64,000 bases of DNA from Rhyzopertha dominica (taxonomy: Eukaryota; Arthropoda; Insecta; Coleoptera; Bostrichidae): NCBI GenBank assembly GCA_025024175.1, contig QCXZ01000041.1, positions 18,471,786 to 18,535,785 on the forward strand. The letters are read 5' to 3'. Of the stretch, positions 44,725 through 55,516 are shown piece by piece; position 1 is the stretch's first letter, and each line of letters starts with the position of its first letter. The position numbers and the translations under genes are program-made. Under the pieces are notes generated by a model. That model saw only the letters and a list, made by a program, of their open reading frames with translations, ran no database searches and was not told the DNA's origin.

Positions 44725-45463
44725 TGTAAGACATCTTATTTTTATTTGGTAAATAAATCACAATTAGATTTCGTATGAAGTATATCAGAAAAATAAAATA
44801 TCGGCAAACACTCAATAATAATATGAATCAGCTCGAAAGACACGAACTTGCCTGCCTGGCCCAGATGTTGTGACCGACAATGGGGAAAACCAGGAGGGTG
44901 GTTTATTGCACCCGCGGTCAACAGTATTTCGACAAATTTGCAGCTCTAGAGGTATCAGTCTTTCCTCAGAAACAGTGCTAGACAAGCGGTGAATTCGTTG
45001 TGTGCAAGTGCTTTGTTCATTCAGTTCATTGCATCAGATATTGGGTGAGTTTTCTCACTGAGCATTTTTAGTCTAAGTATTGAGCTAGTATAATATTAGT
45101 AAAGCTTGCCGTTAAAATAATGCTGATGAAGCTATAATCAATTTTAATGATAAAGAATCGGTTTGGTTCAAGTTAATACAAAGATAAAGACGTTTCGCGT
45201 TATTGCATAAGTTGTATTTTGTCGATTACATATTTGCAATCGTTGGAGATCATGGGCAAAGTAAAGCTGTTTGATTTGGTTATGAATACGAGTTTAAATT
45301 ATGACAAATTAGTAGTAAAACCGAATTATTTAAGTAGAGTCGAGTCAGACTAAGTAAATTTGGGTTTTCTATGATTATTGTTGTTTTGTGATAGTCTGTA
45401 TCTGGAGAGAGCATATCGCGCGTGGACTGATTTAATATCTGATCCTATTTACATATATACAAA

Positions 45464-46402
45464 ATGGCCGACGATGAAGTTGGTGTGGTTAAATCTGATG
45501 CTAAAGCAAATTGCATATTTTGTAAAAGAGCTGCAATAACTAAGTTAGTTAAGTGTAGTGTGTGTGGTAAAGAACTACACAGATTCTGTTGTGAGTCCAG
45601 GGGCCTTCCTATCTCGGGTACAACAACAAAATGCTGCGAAGTAAGAACTAATGAGGAGGACAATGAAACATCCCAATTACAAAACACCGATATGCTGGTA
45701 ATGGAAATTAAATATCTGAAGGAAATAATCAAAGAAAAAGATAATATAATTAAGGATAAACTATCTATTATCGCAGATAAGGAATTTATTATCGAAATTC
45801 TAAAGAACAACAAATCTCCAGATGCACCATCTACTGGGAACAAAATGCAGCAAAACAAAATGGAATCTATAACGGTACCAACTGGTACCCAAAGATCCCT
45901 GTCACCAGCAAATAACGCTGTCAAAAAACCTAACCCTATAGCGACAGTATCAACAACGAACAAAATCACACTTCAGGAAGTAAGTGAAGCGTGTTTAAAT
46001 GCTGAAGCAAGCCTGAATTCCAATGAAAAAGTTGCGAACAAAAATACAAATGAGTCTTGGTCTACAGTTGCCGCTAAAAAACCCAGACCTAAAACTAACA
46101 CAATTGTAGGTACCCAAACGTCAACATCGAACCTGAAAGCGGTCCCCCGACAACGATTTGTTCATGTGTATAGGCTGTCACCTGAGACTACAGAAGAAAA
46201 AGTGAAGGAATTTGTAAAACCCAAGTGTCCTGAGGTGACTGTACAAAAAGTTAATTCTAAATACCCAAAGGAGTACTCTTCATTCAAAGTGGGTGTAAAT
46301 GTGGAAAATGAGGTAAAAGTCCTTGATCCAGATTTCTGGCCAGCAGGAGTGTGCGCAAGCAAATTTTTTCAGCGCCTTGCAGAGAGACAACCCGCCACTT
46401 AA
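45464..46402 (+). CDS. LINE ORF1 protein (PHD-like finger, coiled coil)
   Basis: 312 codons from an ATG in good context (CAAAATGG). Residues 16-60 form a zinc finger of the PHD type (CIFC, CSVCGKELHRFC, KCC). Residues of about 80-125 form a heptad-like helix (KYLKEIIKEKDNIIKDKLSI), probably a coiled coil for trimerisation. The C-terminal 80 residues (RFVHVYRLSPETTEEKVKEF, then VLDPDFWPAGVC) resemble the RNA-recognition-like domain of LINE ORF1 proteins. The role is to bind element RNA as a chaperone. The last 52 bp overlap ORF2 in another frame, so ORF2 translation depends on reinitiation or frameshifting. Confidence 0.9.
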   Translation: MADDEVGVVKSDAKANCIFCKRAAITKLVKCSVCGKELHRFCCESRGLPISGTTTKCCEVRTNEEDNETSQLQNTDMLVMEIKYLKEIIKEKDNIIKDKLSIIADKEFIIEILKNNKSPDAPSTGNKMQQNKMESITVPTGTQRSLSPANNAVKKPNPIATVSTTNKITLQEVSEACLNAEASLNSNEKVANKNTNESWSTVAAKKPRPKTNTIVGTQTSTSNLKAVPRQRFVHVYRLSPETTEEKVKEFVKPKCPEVTVQKVNSKYPKEYSSFKVGVNVENEVKVLDPDFWPAGVCASKFFQRLAERQPAT

Positions 46403-49254
46403 ACGCTTTGCATTGTGGTTACAAAGAGTGTAATGTAAATAAACAAGTTAACATAATTCATCAAAACCTTAGGTCAATAGGAAACAGTTTAGATAATTTA
46501 ATAGAAATAACATGTAATGAAAAAGAATGTATTGTTTTAGGTGTCACGGAGCATTGGAAAACAGAGGAGGAAATAGTTATGTATAAATTACCAGGATTTA
46601 AATTAATATCAAGTTATTGCAGAGATAGTAAACAGCATGGAGGATCGGCGGTTTATGTTAGAAATGATATAATTTCTAAAAATTTGACGGAGTTTGTTAA
46701 GATGTCTGAGAGATTCTGTGTGGAATGTTCTGCAGTTGAATGTAATGTCAACAATAAAAAATTTGTTATTCTATGTATTTATCGCCCCCCTGATGGCGAC
46801 ATTAAAATTTTTATAGAGAAAATTGACCGTATTTTATCACGTTTAATTCATCAGACAGTTTTTGTTGTAGGAGATTTTAATGTTCATTTTTTGGAAAATA
46901 ATGTTACAACTCATAAAGTATTATCCATTTTTAATTCATATGCAATGGAGCAGACAATCTTTGATTACACTAGGGTTCAGATTGTTAATGGTGGAGTTAT
47001 TAAATCATGCGTTGATAATATATTTACAAACGAAACTGACTGGCAGGCATGTGTTTTGGATACTATTATATCTGATCATAAGGCACAAAAAGTAAGTTTT
47101 CAATGTAGTTTTAAAAATAAAAATCCGAAGGTACAAATTAAACGATTTTATTCACAAGAAAATATACAACTTTTTAATACATACTTAAATAGTACTAATT
47201 GGAATAATCTTTATTGCATAAAAAATGAGGAAATAAATAAGCAGTGGGAGGAATTTCAAAACATATTTTTAAATAATTTTAATAGGTGTTTTCCAGAGAG
47301 AAGGTATTATCCCAGGAATAAAAATGCAGGTATAAGACAAAACCCGGTTGTAAATAAATGTAAATCTGAACTTGATTTGTTGTATGTAATAAGTCAATAT
47401 GACCCCGCTATTCAAACAATTTATAATGAAAAAAGAAAAGAATACAACAATATTTTAAGGGAAAATAGAGCAACAAGTTTTGAAAATGAAATAAGAAATA
47501 GTGATAATAAGGTAAAGTCTGTGTGGAAAATTGTTAACGAGTTGGTAGGATCCAAAAATAATAAAATAAATATGCATACAGGGCATAACCCAGAGGCTGT
47601 GGCGGAAGATTTTAATAAATACTTAATAAACTCGGTTAACAAGTTAGTTAAAAATAGTCAAACTTCAAATCAAACTTCTATTAGCATAAGTACCAAATCA
47701 ATATTTATTAGCCCAGTAACTGAAAGAGAAACTCTAAATATAATTAATGAATTGAAAAATAAGTCAAGCTGTGGTTTTGATGAGGTTCCTAGTAAAATTC
47801 TAAAGGTGAGTGCACTTGAAATAGTAAAACCATTAACATGGATAATCAATAATTCTTTCAAAGCTGGTTTGTTTCCTGAAGCATTGAAGCTGGCAATTGT
47901 TACGCCTGTATACAAAAAGGATGATTCTAAAAACATTGAAAATTTCAGGCCTATTAGCATATTGTCCGTTTTCTCAAAAGTGTTTGAAAAGTTAATGTGT
48001 AATCGTATAACCGAATTTATGATTAAATTTAAGCTTCTTTCAGAATTTCAGCATGGGTACCTGAAAGGACGATCCACACAGACAGCGGTCTTCCAATTTA
48101 TACAGCAGATCCACAGAGCCTTGGAGGAGAAGAATATACCACTTGGAATATTTCTAGATTTATCCAAGGCTTATGATACACTGAGTCATGAAGTTATTTT
48201 AAACAAATTATTTGCGTATGGGATCAGAGGAGGACCGCTGAACTGGTGTGCATCGTACCTCGCAAATAGAAGGCAAAAAGTCCGGGTTTCAGTAGAATCT
48301 AAAAGTTACTTTTCCGAAGAAATTACTTTAAATATGGGAATACCCCAGGGAAGTATTATGGGTCCGTTTCTTTTTGTTCTTTACATGAACGACTTATCAA
48401 ATATACTGGCTTCTAACAAGGAATATGTTATAAACTATGCTGATGATACCAGCTTATTGATTAAAGCACCAACATATAATAACTTAGTACAAAGAGCGAG
48501 TGAAACATTCATAAATAGCAACAATTGGTTTGACGACAATAAATTGATTCTAAATGCAGCTAAAACTAATTTAATTTTGTTCAGCACTAATTATAACAAT
48601 GTTTATCCACAAGAAATTTCACTAAACAGTATTACTTTTGAACTAACAAATGATACAAAATTTTTAGGGATTCAAATCGATAATAAATTAAACTGGTTAC
48701 CACATATCACATATATTTCAAAAAAACTGACATCTAGTGCGTATTCAATAAAAATACTGGCAACATATCTGAGCTCTGGTGTAGTGAACATTGTGTATCA
48801 CTCCAATTTTGAGTCAATATTGCGATATGGTATTGTATTTTGGGGTGCGAGTAGTGATGTAAATCGTTTATTTGTTATACAGAAGAGATGTTTGCGGTCC
48901 ATGTTAGGATTAAAGTACGGTCAATCTTGCAGAGGAAAATTTAAGTCAGTAAATATGTTTACAATACATGCTCTATATATATATGAGTGTTTAGTGTTTA
49001 TTTTTAAACATAAACAAATATTTGTGCCCGCTTTACCAACAACCAAGTATTCTATAAGAAATTTCAATTACACATTGCCAATTCACAGACTTTCTCAGAC
49101 GGAAAACAGTACCTATTATAAATGCATGTTATTTTTTAATAAACTGCCGAACTCTATAAAAATTGAAAAACATTTTAACAAATATAAATCATTAATAAAG
49201 CAATTGTTATTAAATCTGGAGCCGTATAGCATAGAAGAATATGTGAATATGTGA
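46351..49254 (+). CDS. LINE ORF2 protein (APE endonuclease and RT)
   Basis: 967 codons from the first ATG of the frame, inside the end of ORF1. The APE-type endonuclease nicks target DNA: HQNLRS at 38-43, TEHW at 66-69, IYRPP at 143-147, GDFN at 174-177 and SDHK at 241-244. The reverse transcriptase spans about 510-760: AIVTPVYKKDD, FRPISILSVFSKVFEKL, FLDLSKAYDTLSH (first aspartate), GIPQGSIMGPFLFVLYMNDL and YADD at 696-699. The C-terminal region ends EPYSIEEYVNM, as in related LINEs. No stop or frame shift is seen, so the protein may be active. Confidence 0.95.
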   Translation: MRKQIFSAPCRETTRHLNALHCGYKECNVNKQVNIIHQNLRSIGNSLDNLIEITCNEKECIVLGVTEHWKTEEEIVMYKLPGFKLISSYCRDSKQHGGSAVYVRNDIISKNLTEFVKMSERFCVECSAVECNVNNKKFVILCIYRPPDGDIKIFIEKIDRILSRLIHQTVFVVGDFNVHFLENNVTTHKVLSIFNSYAMEQTIFDYTRVQIVNGGVIKSCVDNIFTNETDWQACVLDTIISDHKAQKVSFQCSFKNKNPKVQIKRFYSQENIQLFNTYLNSTNWNNLYCIKNEEINKQWEEFQNIFLNNFNRCFPERRYYPRNKNAGIRQNPVVNKCKSELDLLYVISQYDPAIQTIYNEKRKEYNNILRENRATSFENEIRNSDNKVKSVWKIVNELVGSKNNKINMHTGHNPEAVAEDFNKYLINSVNKLVKNSQTSNQTSISISTKSIFISPVTERETLNIINELKNKSSCGFDEVPSKILKVSALEIVKPLTWIINNSFKAGLFPEALKLAIVTPVYKKDDSKNIENFRPISILSVFSKVFEKLMCNRITEFMIKFKLLSEFQHGYLKGRSTQTAVFQFIQQIHRALEEKNIPLGIFLDLSKAYDTLSHEVILNKLFAYGIRGGPLNWCASYLANRRQKVRVSVESKSYFSEEITLNMGIPQGSIMGPFLFVLYMNDLSNILASNKEYVINYADDTSLLIKAPTYNNLVQRASETFINSNNWFDDNKLILNAAKTNLILFSTNYNNVYPQEISLNSITFELTNDTKFLGIQIDNKLNWLPHITYISKKLTSSAYSIKILATYLSSGVVNIVYHSNFESILRYGIVFWGASSDVNRLFVIQKRCLRSMLGLKYGQSCRGKFKSVNMFTIHALYIYECLVFIFKHKQIFVPALPTTKYSIRNFNYTLPIHRLSQTENSTYYKCMLFFNKLPNSIKIEKHFNKYKSLIKQLLLNLEPYSIEEYVNM

Positions 49255-49427
49255 ATATGTAAAGCTGTTGTTTTCTGCAACGTTCTGATACTTGTCTGAT
49301 TACACTAACGATTGTATTTTATATTTATCTAATTATTAATTCCTCTTTTTTTCATATATGCATTGTGACGTTTGTTTCCACCTATTTACCATGTTTGTAT
49401 CTTACAACTATGTGTTATTATTTGGAA

Positions 49428-49455
49428 AATAAAGATATATTATTATTATTATTAT
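49428..49455 (+). terminator. LINE polyadenylation signal and TTA tail
   Basis: AATAAA at 49428-49433, then a tail of TTA/ATT units running into the TATTT target duplication. Confidence 0.85.
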
Positions 49456-50246
49456 TATTTCCCTTTATGCTCATTGCACTTCTCAGTACAGGCGGGGACA
49501 CTTTGTGTCTGACGGCAGGTATCTGGAGCGGGACTTATCGCGTGTGGTCGGATTTAATATCCGTTCCTATTTTCCCTTTAAGCCCATTGCACGACTCAGT
49601 ATCTTGTCTTGTGAGTTGTAAGTGTTTGTAGCTGGAGAGAGCATATCGTGCGCGGACTGATTTAATATCTTTCCTGTTTCCCTTTATGCTCATTGCACTT
49701 CTCAATACAAANCGGGACATCGGGACGCCTTTGTCTGACGGCAGGTAGCTGGAGCGGGGCTTATCGCGTGTGGTCGGATTTAATATCCGTTCCTATTTTC
49801 CCTTTAGGCCCATTGCACGACTCAGTACCTTGTCTTTATGATTTTGATGATCAAAAGAATCCCAATTTGCGCTTGTTATTTCTGTTGTTGCTTTAATTGA
49901 TTTAATTGATGAAAATCCTAACGTAACCGTAATTGCTTATTTACGAAATAGTATTCATTCTACGAATTACGATTTATTAGACAAAAGTGCTCACACTATT
50001 TTTTTCTTATCCGTAGGTAACTAACTTCAGAGATGCCATTCAGATCACCATCGCCGCCATCTTGACAAGAATTTAATATCTAGAGATAAGTCCAGTATTT
50101 GCTAGAGCAATATATTTTATATCTGACTAAATATGGATATAGTTTATGGTTTGATTCGAATATCGTAATAAACATGATTTTGCCTTCAATTAATGATTAC
50201 AGTTTATAATTTATTTATAATAAAAAAAAAATTCACCTTATAAAAG

Positions 50247-51636
50247 TAATAAACAACTTGACGACTTATTCGACGTGTAAGGTTTTCCCTATATTCAATT
50301 GTACGTTAGATCTGTACCAATACAGTAATAAAACACTTAAAACATTGGATTAAAATATATATTTACAGGTAAATATGTTCTGTTTTACTTACATAATACC
50401 CATGAGTTAATTTTAATTATAAAATTAGAATTTGCTGACCCTTTAGAAACGATGCAATACTTTTACAGTAACGAAAATATACGACAATCCGATGTCAGGA
50501 CATACTTCGCTATATTAATGAGGTGTCATAAATATTAAAAAAACCTACATGGTTTAATATATTTAAGAGATTGAAACAAACAGCGAATTTTTTAATAACG
50601 ACATCTATCTACTGTCGAACATTTAGAATAAATTTCACTTCATTATAATAAGCCACCTGCATAGAATTCGGTATAAGAAAATTCAAGTTACACTAGTTTA
50701 AAAATTAATAATTTATATACCGGTCTATGTGATGAGAAGTATTAGATTTGCTTAACTAACACGTGGCAGCCAAATACACTCTTGTTCGAAAAAAGAACGT
50801 ACCCTTAGACACAGAGTAATATACGAAGATTCAAAAATACGGAGATATAATAAAGACTCTGTAAAGTTCAAAATTTAAATCTGAACAATAGTAGTGTGGT
50901 AAAATTGAAGACCTTGGTGTAAAAACGTTTTGGATTTTGCAATAAGTTTGCAACATATAAGTTCTTCAAACCCCTCCAACTTGCCTTGATTTTTACATCA
51001 AATGACCAGGGATAGTTGAATATATATGATAACCAGTACAAAAAAATCTCTTAGTCTTTAATTATTGAAACATGTTACGGCCAAATTTGGTCTTCACCGT
51101 TGAGATCTGAATTTGTTTTGTACTGCTTGTTTTTCATTGTATGCTGTAACAAACTAAGCTGGAATGAACTGCAATAAGGCGGCAAGGCGGACCCTCATTT
51201 AATAATCAAATTTTCCCCGGCCTTAATAATCGACGATATTATATAAANTTTATGCGTCGTTAGCGGTCANAAGACGAATCTCTCGCAGGCGGGTGTGTAG
51301 CAAACTTAATTTTAAAGTTGGAGCAAAGGGCCAATATACTTGAGGAGGGGAGTCATCAAACAACTTTGAGGGAACCCTTGTTGGCCGTATACTGACGGAC
51401 GCTTTATGACAACGAGCACAAACTTGCACAGAGTGGCGGTACACGAACACTGTTGTTCCATTTCGGCTAATTAAGTTAAGATGGGCTCGCATACAGGTGC
51501 AAAAGCTAATTTAGCAAATGCGCGGCTTTGGACATTATCTGCAGTGTTATGTGCTGAGAATTCAAAGTTACCAGATTATTTATAGCGCTGTTTTCGGTAC
51601 GTGTAAATGTTCTCTTAAAACAGTTCGGTATGGTTA
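50247..51636. other. gene-free stretch right of the gypsy element
   Basis: AT-rich without recognisable genes. The part 51170-51490 is GC-richer, with an 80-codon minus-strand frame (51250-51492) of no known motif and two ambiguous bases. Confidence 0.45.
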
Positions 51637-51946
51637 GTGTTGTTGAAGAGCCGAATAAAAGTCCTTATACCCTCATAATGAACCAGAGTTTTTGTTGTTT
51701 GGCAAAAACACATTATCCTGTTAGTTGCTCCATTTTGTCTGTTCTAGATAGATGTCTGAGAATTTGACTCTAGACGTAGACGTAATTTTTAATATAAATG
51801 TACTGTTTATCTATGTACTGAGGAAGGGATTCTTGTAGAGCCTGAAGATGACAGTTGTGTCGAAACGCATCGCCTGATTTACAGATAACAAATAAAAAAT
51901 ATATTCTTTGATTCTATTCTATGAAATTATTCGACTCTACAACAAT
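51637..51946 (+). repeat. short repeat with Penelope-like 3' motif
   Basis: The ends are imperfect inverted repeats (TGTTGTTGAAGAGCCGAATAA and, at the right, TTATTCGACTCTACAACAA). At 51841-51876 the words CCTGAAGATGACA and TGTCGAAACGCAT form a small hairpin around GTTG. This resembles the CTGA.GATG...GTC.GAAACG motif I recall from the 3' ends of Penelope-like elements. AATAAA lies near 51890. Its identity is uncertain. Confidence 0.35.
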
Positions 51947-52842
51947 TAATATTACTCACATTGAATGAAATCATTAAGATTGAAGGTTAGTGTTACCAAC
52001 CGTACTACAAGTAGATGAAAATCTAATTTATGTTTTCTAATGACTAGAACAATCTGGTATTGGCTTGTCGCTTCAGTCTTACATCTTTTACAGTTAAAAA
52101 AGTAAAAAATAATTATTGCATATTTTGCGTTATAAAGCATTACATTTGTTTTCGTTTTACTGTTAACCCACAAATGTATGCGTTTAGTACTTCATTCCTT
52201 GATCAATCTTGCATTATCTTCTATATTAATAAGAATGGAATGTAAAGTAGGTTCCCACTGTACTGTTTCCATTGGAGTTTTCACATTTCTACGTCTTCTT
52301 ATTTCAAATGAATATTCCGATAGGTATATAACCCTATTATGACAGGTTTCGGTTTTGAAGCTGTTCCGATTCCAATAACCAGTTGCAAGTGACCGATTGC
52401 TATAATCGACAGCGAGAGAGCTTAGTGAAAATAATCGTATTCCGAATGTTTTAATTCAATCGCAATCATCGGAATAATTGAAGAATTGAGAAATTCGCGA
52501 TTATGAATTCGCATATTCAGTTCTAACTCTAAACCATACAGTAATTCAACATAATATGAGGTATACGATCCTAAAACTCAACGCAACGATGTAAGAAATA
52601 ATTTTAGGCACAACAAAAAACTAACCCAGTTTATCTGATAAAAGCAGGCTCAATTCTTTCTAGCGGGCGTAGCAAGTTTAAGTACCGGTTTTTAATTGGC
52701 AAACAAAGAAATACTTGAATATTGAAACCAACGTTATATTACAATCCAATAAAGTTTTAAATAGAAAAGGGGGGCATGTTGCACGCACTAGGCGAGGGGG
52801 TAATGATAAGTTGTTGACCTAATATAGAAATAGATGACATTT

Positions 52843-53225
52843 TTAAAAGAAACTCCTAACACTCAATATAATCCACCTTAATTGAAAACGCTTAAAACAG
52901 AGGTCCTGTAGTGCGTCTAAGCCTTTCAAACAAAATTCTTCTTCCAGGTCTACTAGCCAGCTTTCGACAGTTACCATAATTTCCTTTTTATAAGAAAACT
53001 TGCAACCTTTAAAACCCTTTTCGGTTTGGGAGATAGATACTAGTCCGATGGAAACAAGTATGGTGAATGGAGGATGGTCTACCAGTTCGAACCTCAAAGA
53101 CCTTTCGTCTGGTCTCGAATAGATAATTTTGCTATTTTAATAAAGCAACCCAATTTTTGGTAGTGGCATACGAAGGGCCATCGTGGAGCGTAATGATCAT
53201 ATCGTCATAAATCTCCTAATCTCGT
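52843..53225 (-). pseudogene. mariner (DD34D type) transposase fragment
   Basis: On the minus strand the region near 53215-53160 reads LHDGPSYATT (compare HDGARPH in relatives). Then FELVDHPPFT at about 53085 corresponds to the DHPPYSPDLAP segment, damaged, and GFKGCKFSYKKEIMVTVESW, LVDLEEEFCLKGLDALQ give the C-terminal end of a classical mariner transposase. Stops and frame changes separate the blocks. The N-terminal half and the terminal repeats were not found. Together with 18560-18865 this shows a second mariner lineage in the genome. Confidence 0.8.
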
Positions 53226-53516
53226 AAGCTTTTTAGCTACAGGATCTATATGGTAGCTCGATATTCGACTTTAACTAACTATTAAGATGGCCTAGTTAGA
53301 AAAAGAAACGCGAGTCAAGACAAGGATGGAAAGTAATTCTTATTTAAAGGTCCACTCTCGGAACAATTTGGTTGCCGTCGGAAAGCACGACATTGGTCGC
53401 GGTAGTGTTGCCAAAGTGGGCGATTTATGACCCTCTTACTATTCTTACTATTTTCATTATATAGGTTATAAAGAGGTACTATACACATTATTTGTACTAG
53501 TAGCAACCAGCCCAAT

Positions 53517-53985
53517 ATTATGATTATTATATTTATTCTTTAAAGCCTTTTACAGCACAGAACAAGTCAAGAACGCAATTTAGTTGTCTTATATATAACT
53601 TACAGACAGTGCATAATTACAAATACCTTAACAGTCACATAACAGATTAAAATTGACTGATGCAACAGAGTACGGTGCTTCAACTATTAATAGATGTTTT
53701 AGTCTTTTTCTAAAGAGTCTAGTAGGCAGCATCTTTAGTTTCATTGGAATTATATTATATATTTTAATCATCTGCGTCACAACATTTTGATGCACTCGAG
53801 TAAATTTAGAATGCGGTATTTTCAATTTTACTCCATCACTGCACTCGCGAGTTTCGTAGTTATGATGAACTTCATCGTAGTTCTCATGAGCAAAACACGC
53901 ACATTCGAGTATGAAGATACGAGGTAAGGTAAGTAGGTTTTTTTTCTTTAAACACCCTTCTGCATGTTTCCCGTCTTCTCATTAT
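53517..53985 (-). mobile_element. 3' end of a LINE, minus strand
   Basis: The minus strand from about 53985 reads KKNLLTLPRIFILECACFA, then HHNYETRE and a frame opening at 53825 with QNVVTQMIKIYNIIPMKLKM, LPTRLFRKRLKHLL and a YSV end. This is the characteristic C-terminus after the reverse transcriptase in Jockey/CR1-type LINEs. A 3' untranslated region with AATAAA follows and ends at about 53517 in an AT-rich ATA-type tail. It is a 5'-truncated copy of a LINE different from the one at 45451. Confidence 0.82.
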
Positions 53986-55200
53986 TAAAATGAGAATTAA
54001 ATACTGACATTCTCGTGGATTCAATTCTCATTTAAAGAGATTGGCGCTTCAAGGTCATCCGATCAGTTTCAAAAAGAACAAAGACGCCGACACAAGTGAA
54101 CCACCTTAATAGTTATTGAATCTTTGATGCAGGTATTTTTTAATACCCGTTGCAATCTTAAATCCACTGGAACAGTTCCTTCTAACGTTGATGATATGAA
54201 ATGTAACATCTAATTCTTTTTGAGTTAAAACCCTTATAATTTTAGAGTGGATTGTCAGATTACAATTTTCTAAACGAACCTTTTAGCTTAACATGCTAAG
54301 AAGGCTTAAAGCGTGGAGAAATGTTTTTCTATTTAAACGCCCATAATTTTACAATAACTTGATCGATATCAATCTTCTAAATGTGCGTAGTTAGGCAATT
54401 AAAGTTGTATTTAAATGATGTATAACACAATTCTTCCCACTACTTACATATTTCTCAAGTTAATAGCTACTAAAGCGCCATCTTGGATTTTTTGAGTGAT
54501 ATTTAACTATCTGACCCGCATTTTGTCAGAATGTTCTCACTTAAAGCTTTTAAAAGTTAACATAGGAGGAAGGGGGGACGCACTATACAGGTTGTTATTC
54601 TATCTCACCTGTTTGTTGCATTGTTCTATCGTGTTTTTAATATTCATAATTATTCCTCACAAAAATTAATTTGATGCCTGTGATTTATATTTATGCCTTT
54701 GATTGGAATATGACTTTACGTGCCTGATGTAGATGGCATTGTTTGAAAACCACAAAATTGTTAGTAGCGTTAATAAATGTTCTTGGGTCCTGGCCGTCAA
54801 TAGTTGCTTTTTCGAATTATATATTGTTATTAACTTATATAAATAGAAGTAACTAAAGACAAGGTAATAAGCTAGAAGTGGAAAAATTAAAAAATAAGCA
54901 ATGCCGTTAGAATTGACGAAACTGTTTCAGTAAAAATATTGAAGTAAGGACACACTTTCTTCATTANAAGGTATCCTCAGTAAAGTTCTGACAATACTGT
55001 CTCGGCATATACGTAAATAAGGCATAATCTTAAACAACAGACTATAAATATATGGAGAGCAATAAAATTCGCACTGATGGCTGCTTTGAACATCCAAATA
55101 GTTTAAAATTTTTGTTGTCCGGTTATATAAAAGACGTATAAAAAATCTCACAGTTCGCAACAAACATCAATGCAGCAACTACCGACGAAAACAATAAAAA
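53986..55200. other. gene-free AT-rich stretch
   Basis: No coding region or element is recognised; a 78-codon minus-strand frame at 54927-55163 has no motif. One ambiguous base at 54967. Confidence 0.5.
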
Positions 55201-55516
55201 TTTCGCGCCTAAGTTAAAAGTATTGCCATTTGAATTCTTCGTTCCGCTTTTCTGTAACTGAAGGTTGCAGATCAATGTCACCCCACACCTCCGAAATGTG
55301 AGCTTTCTGTAACCTTAAAGTTAATTATCCCACAAAACTATACAGAATATGTTGAAATACACACTCCCAAGCTTTTTCTAACATTAAAATATACCAAATA
55401 TTTCAAAAATCGACAGATGACAAGAAGTATAGGTCACTTTTCTGAGAGGCGCAAATTGATTTAATCAATAATTTCCATAAGCGCCATGGATGCATGAATC
55501 ATTTATAGAAACTCTG
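55201..55516. mobile_element. MITE family B, copy 2 (reverse orientation)
   Basis: The reverse complement of this segment matches 23830-24195 over about 260 bp. The right end reads GAATCATTTATAGAAACTCTG and is followed by TA (55517-55518). The left end is not clear: the expected inverted end was not found, so the copy may be truncated near 55230. Confidence 0.75.

Larger units (their letters stand above)
45451..49455 (+). mobile_element. full-coding LINE of the CR1/Jockey group
   Basis: A 4005-bp non-LTR retrotransposon in the 3' LTR, flanked by TATTT (45446-45450 and 49456-49460). It has only 13 bp before the ORF1 ATG, two overlapping ORFs without lesions, an AATAAA at 49428-49433 and a (TTA)n tail. 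A trinucleotide tail instead of poly-A and an ORF1 with a PHD-like finger point to the CR1/Jockey superfamily; the exact clade is not assigned. Because its host LTR is itself nearly identical to its partner, this insertion is younger still. Either the 5' end is truncated just before ORF1 or the true leader is very short. Confidence 0.93.
38595..50242 (+). mobile_element. Ty3/gypsy LTR retrotransposon with nested LINE
   Basis: The element is bounded by AAAG on both sides (38591-38594 and 50243-50246), a 4-bp target duplication. Layout: 5' LTR, leader with a probable tRNA-Leu primer site, gag, one UGA, pol (protease, reverse transcriptase, RNase H, integrase), no env, and 3' LTR. Without the inserted LINE it is 7638 bp. 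The two LTRs differ at one called base (T at 39066 region against C at 45196 region) over 1508 bp, so insertion is recent. Domain order with integrase last places it in Ty3/gypsy. The tRNA-Leu-type primer site suggests the mdg3/micropia group, but that is tentative. Confidence 0.95.
44725..50242 (+). repeat. 3' LTR, interrupted by a LINE
   Basis: The same 1508-bp LTR as at 38595, split into 44725-45450 and 49461-50242 by the LINE and its 5-bp duplication. TGTAAG start and CTTATA end are intact. One ambiguous base at 49712. Confidence 0.95.

Noticed and set aside
52234..52250. TGGAATGTAAAG resembles the start of miR-1.
   Set aside because: Only the first 12 bases fit; no hairpin partner or star sequence is present nearby.
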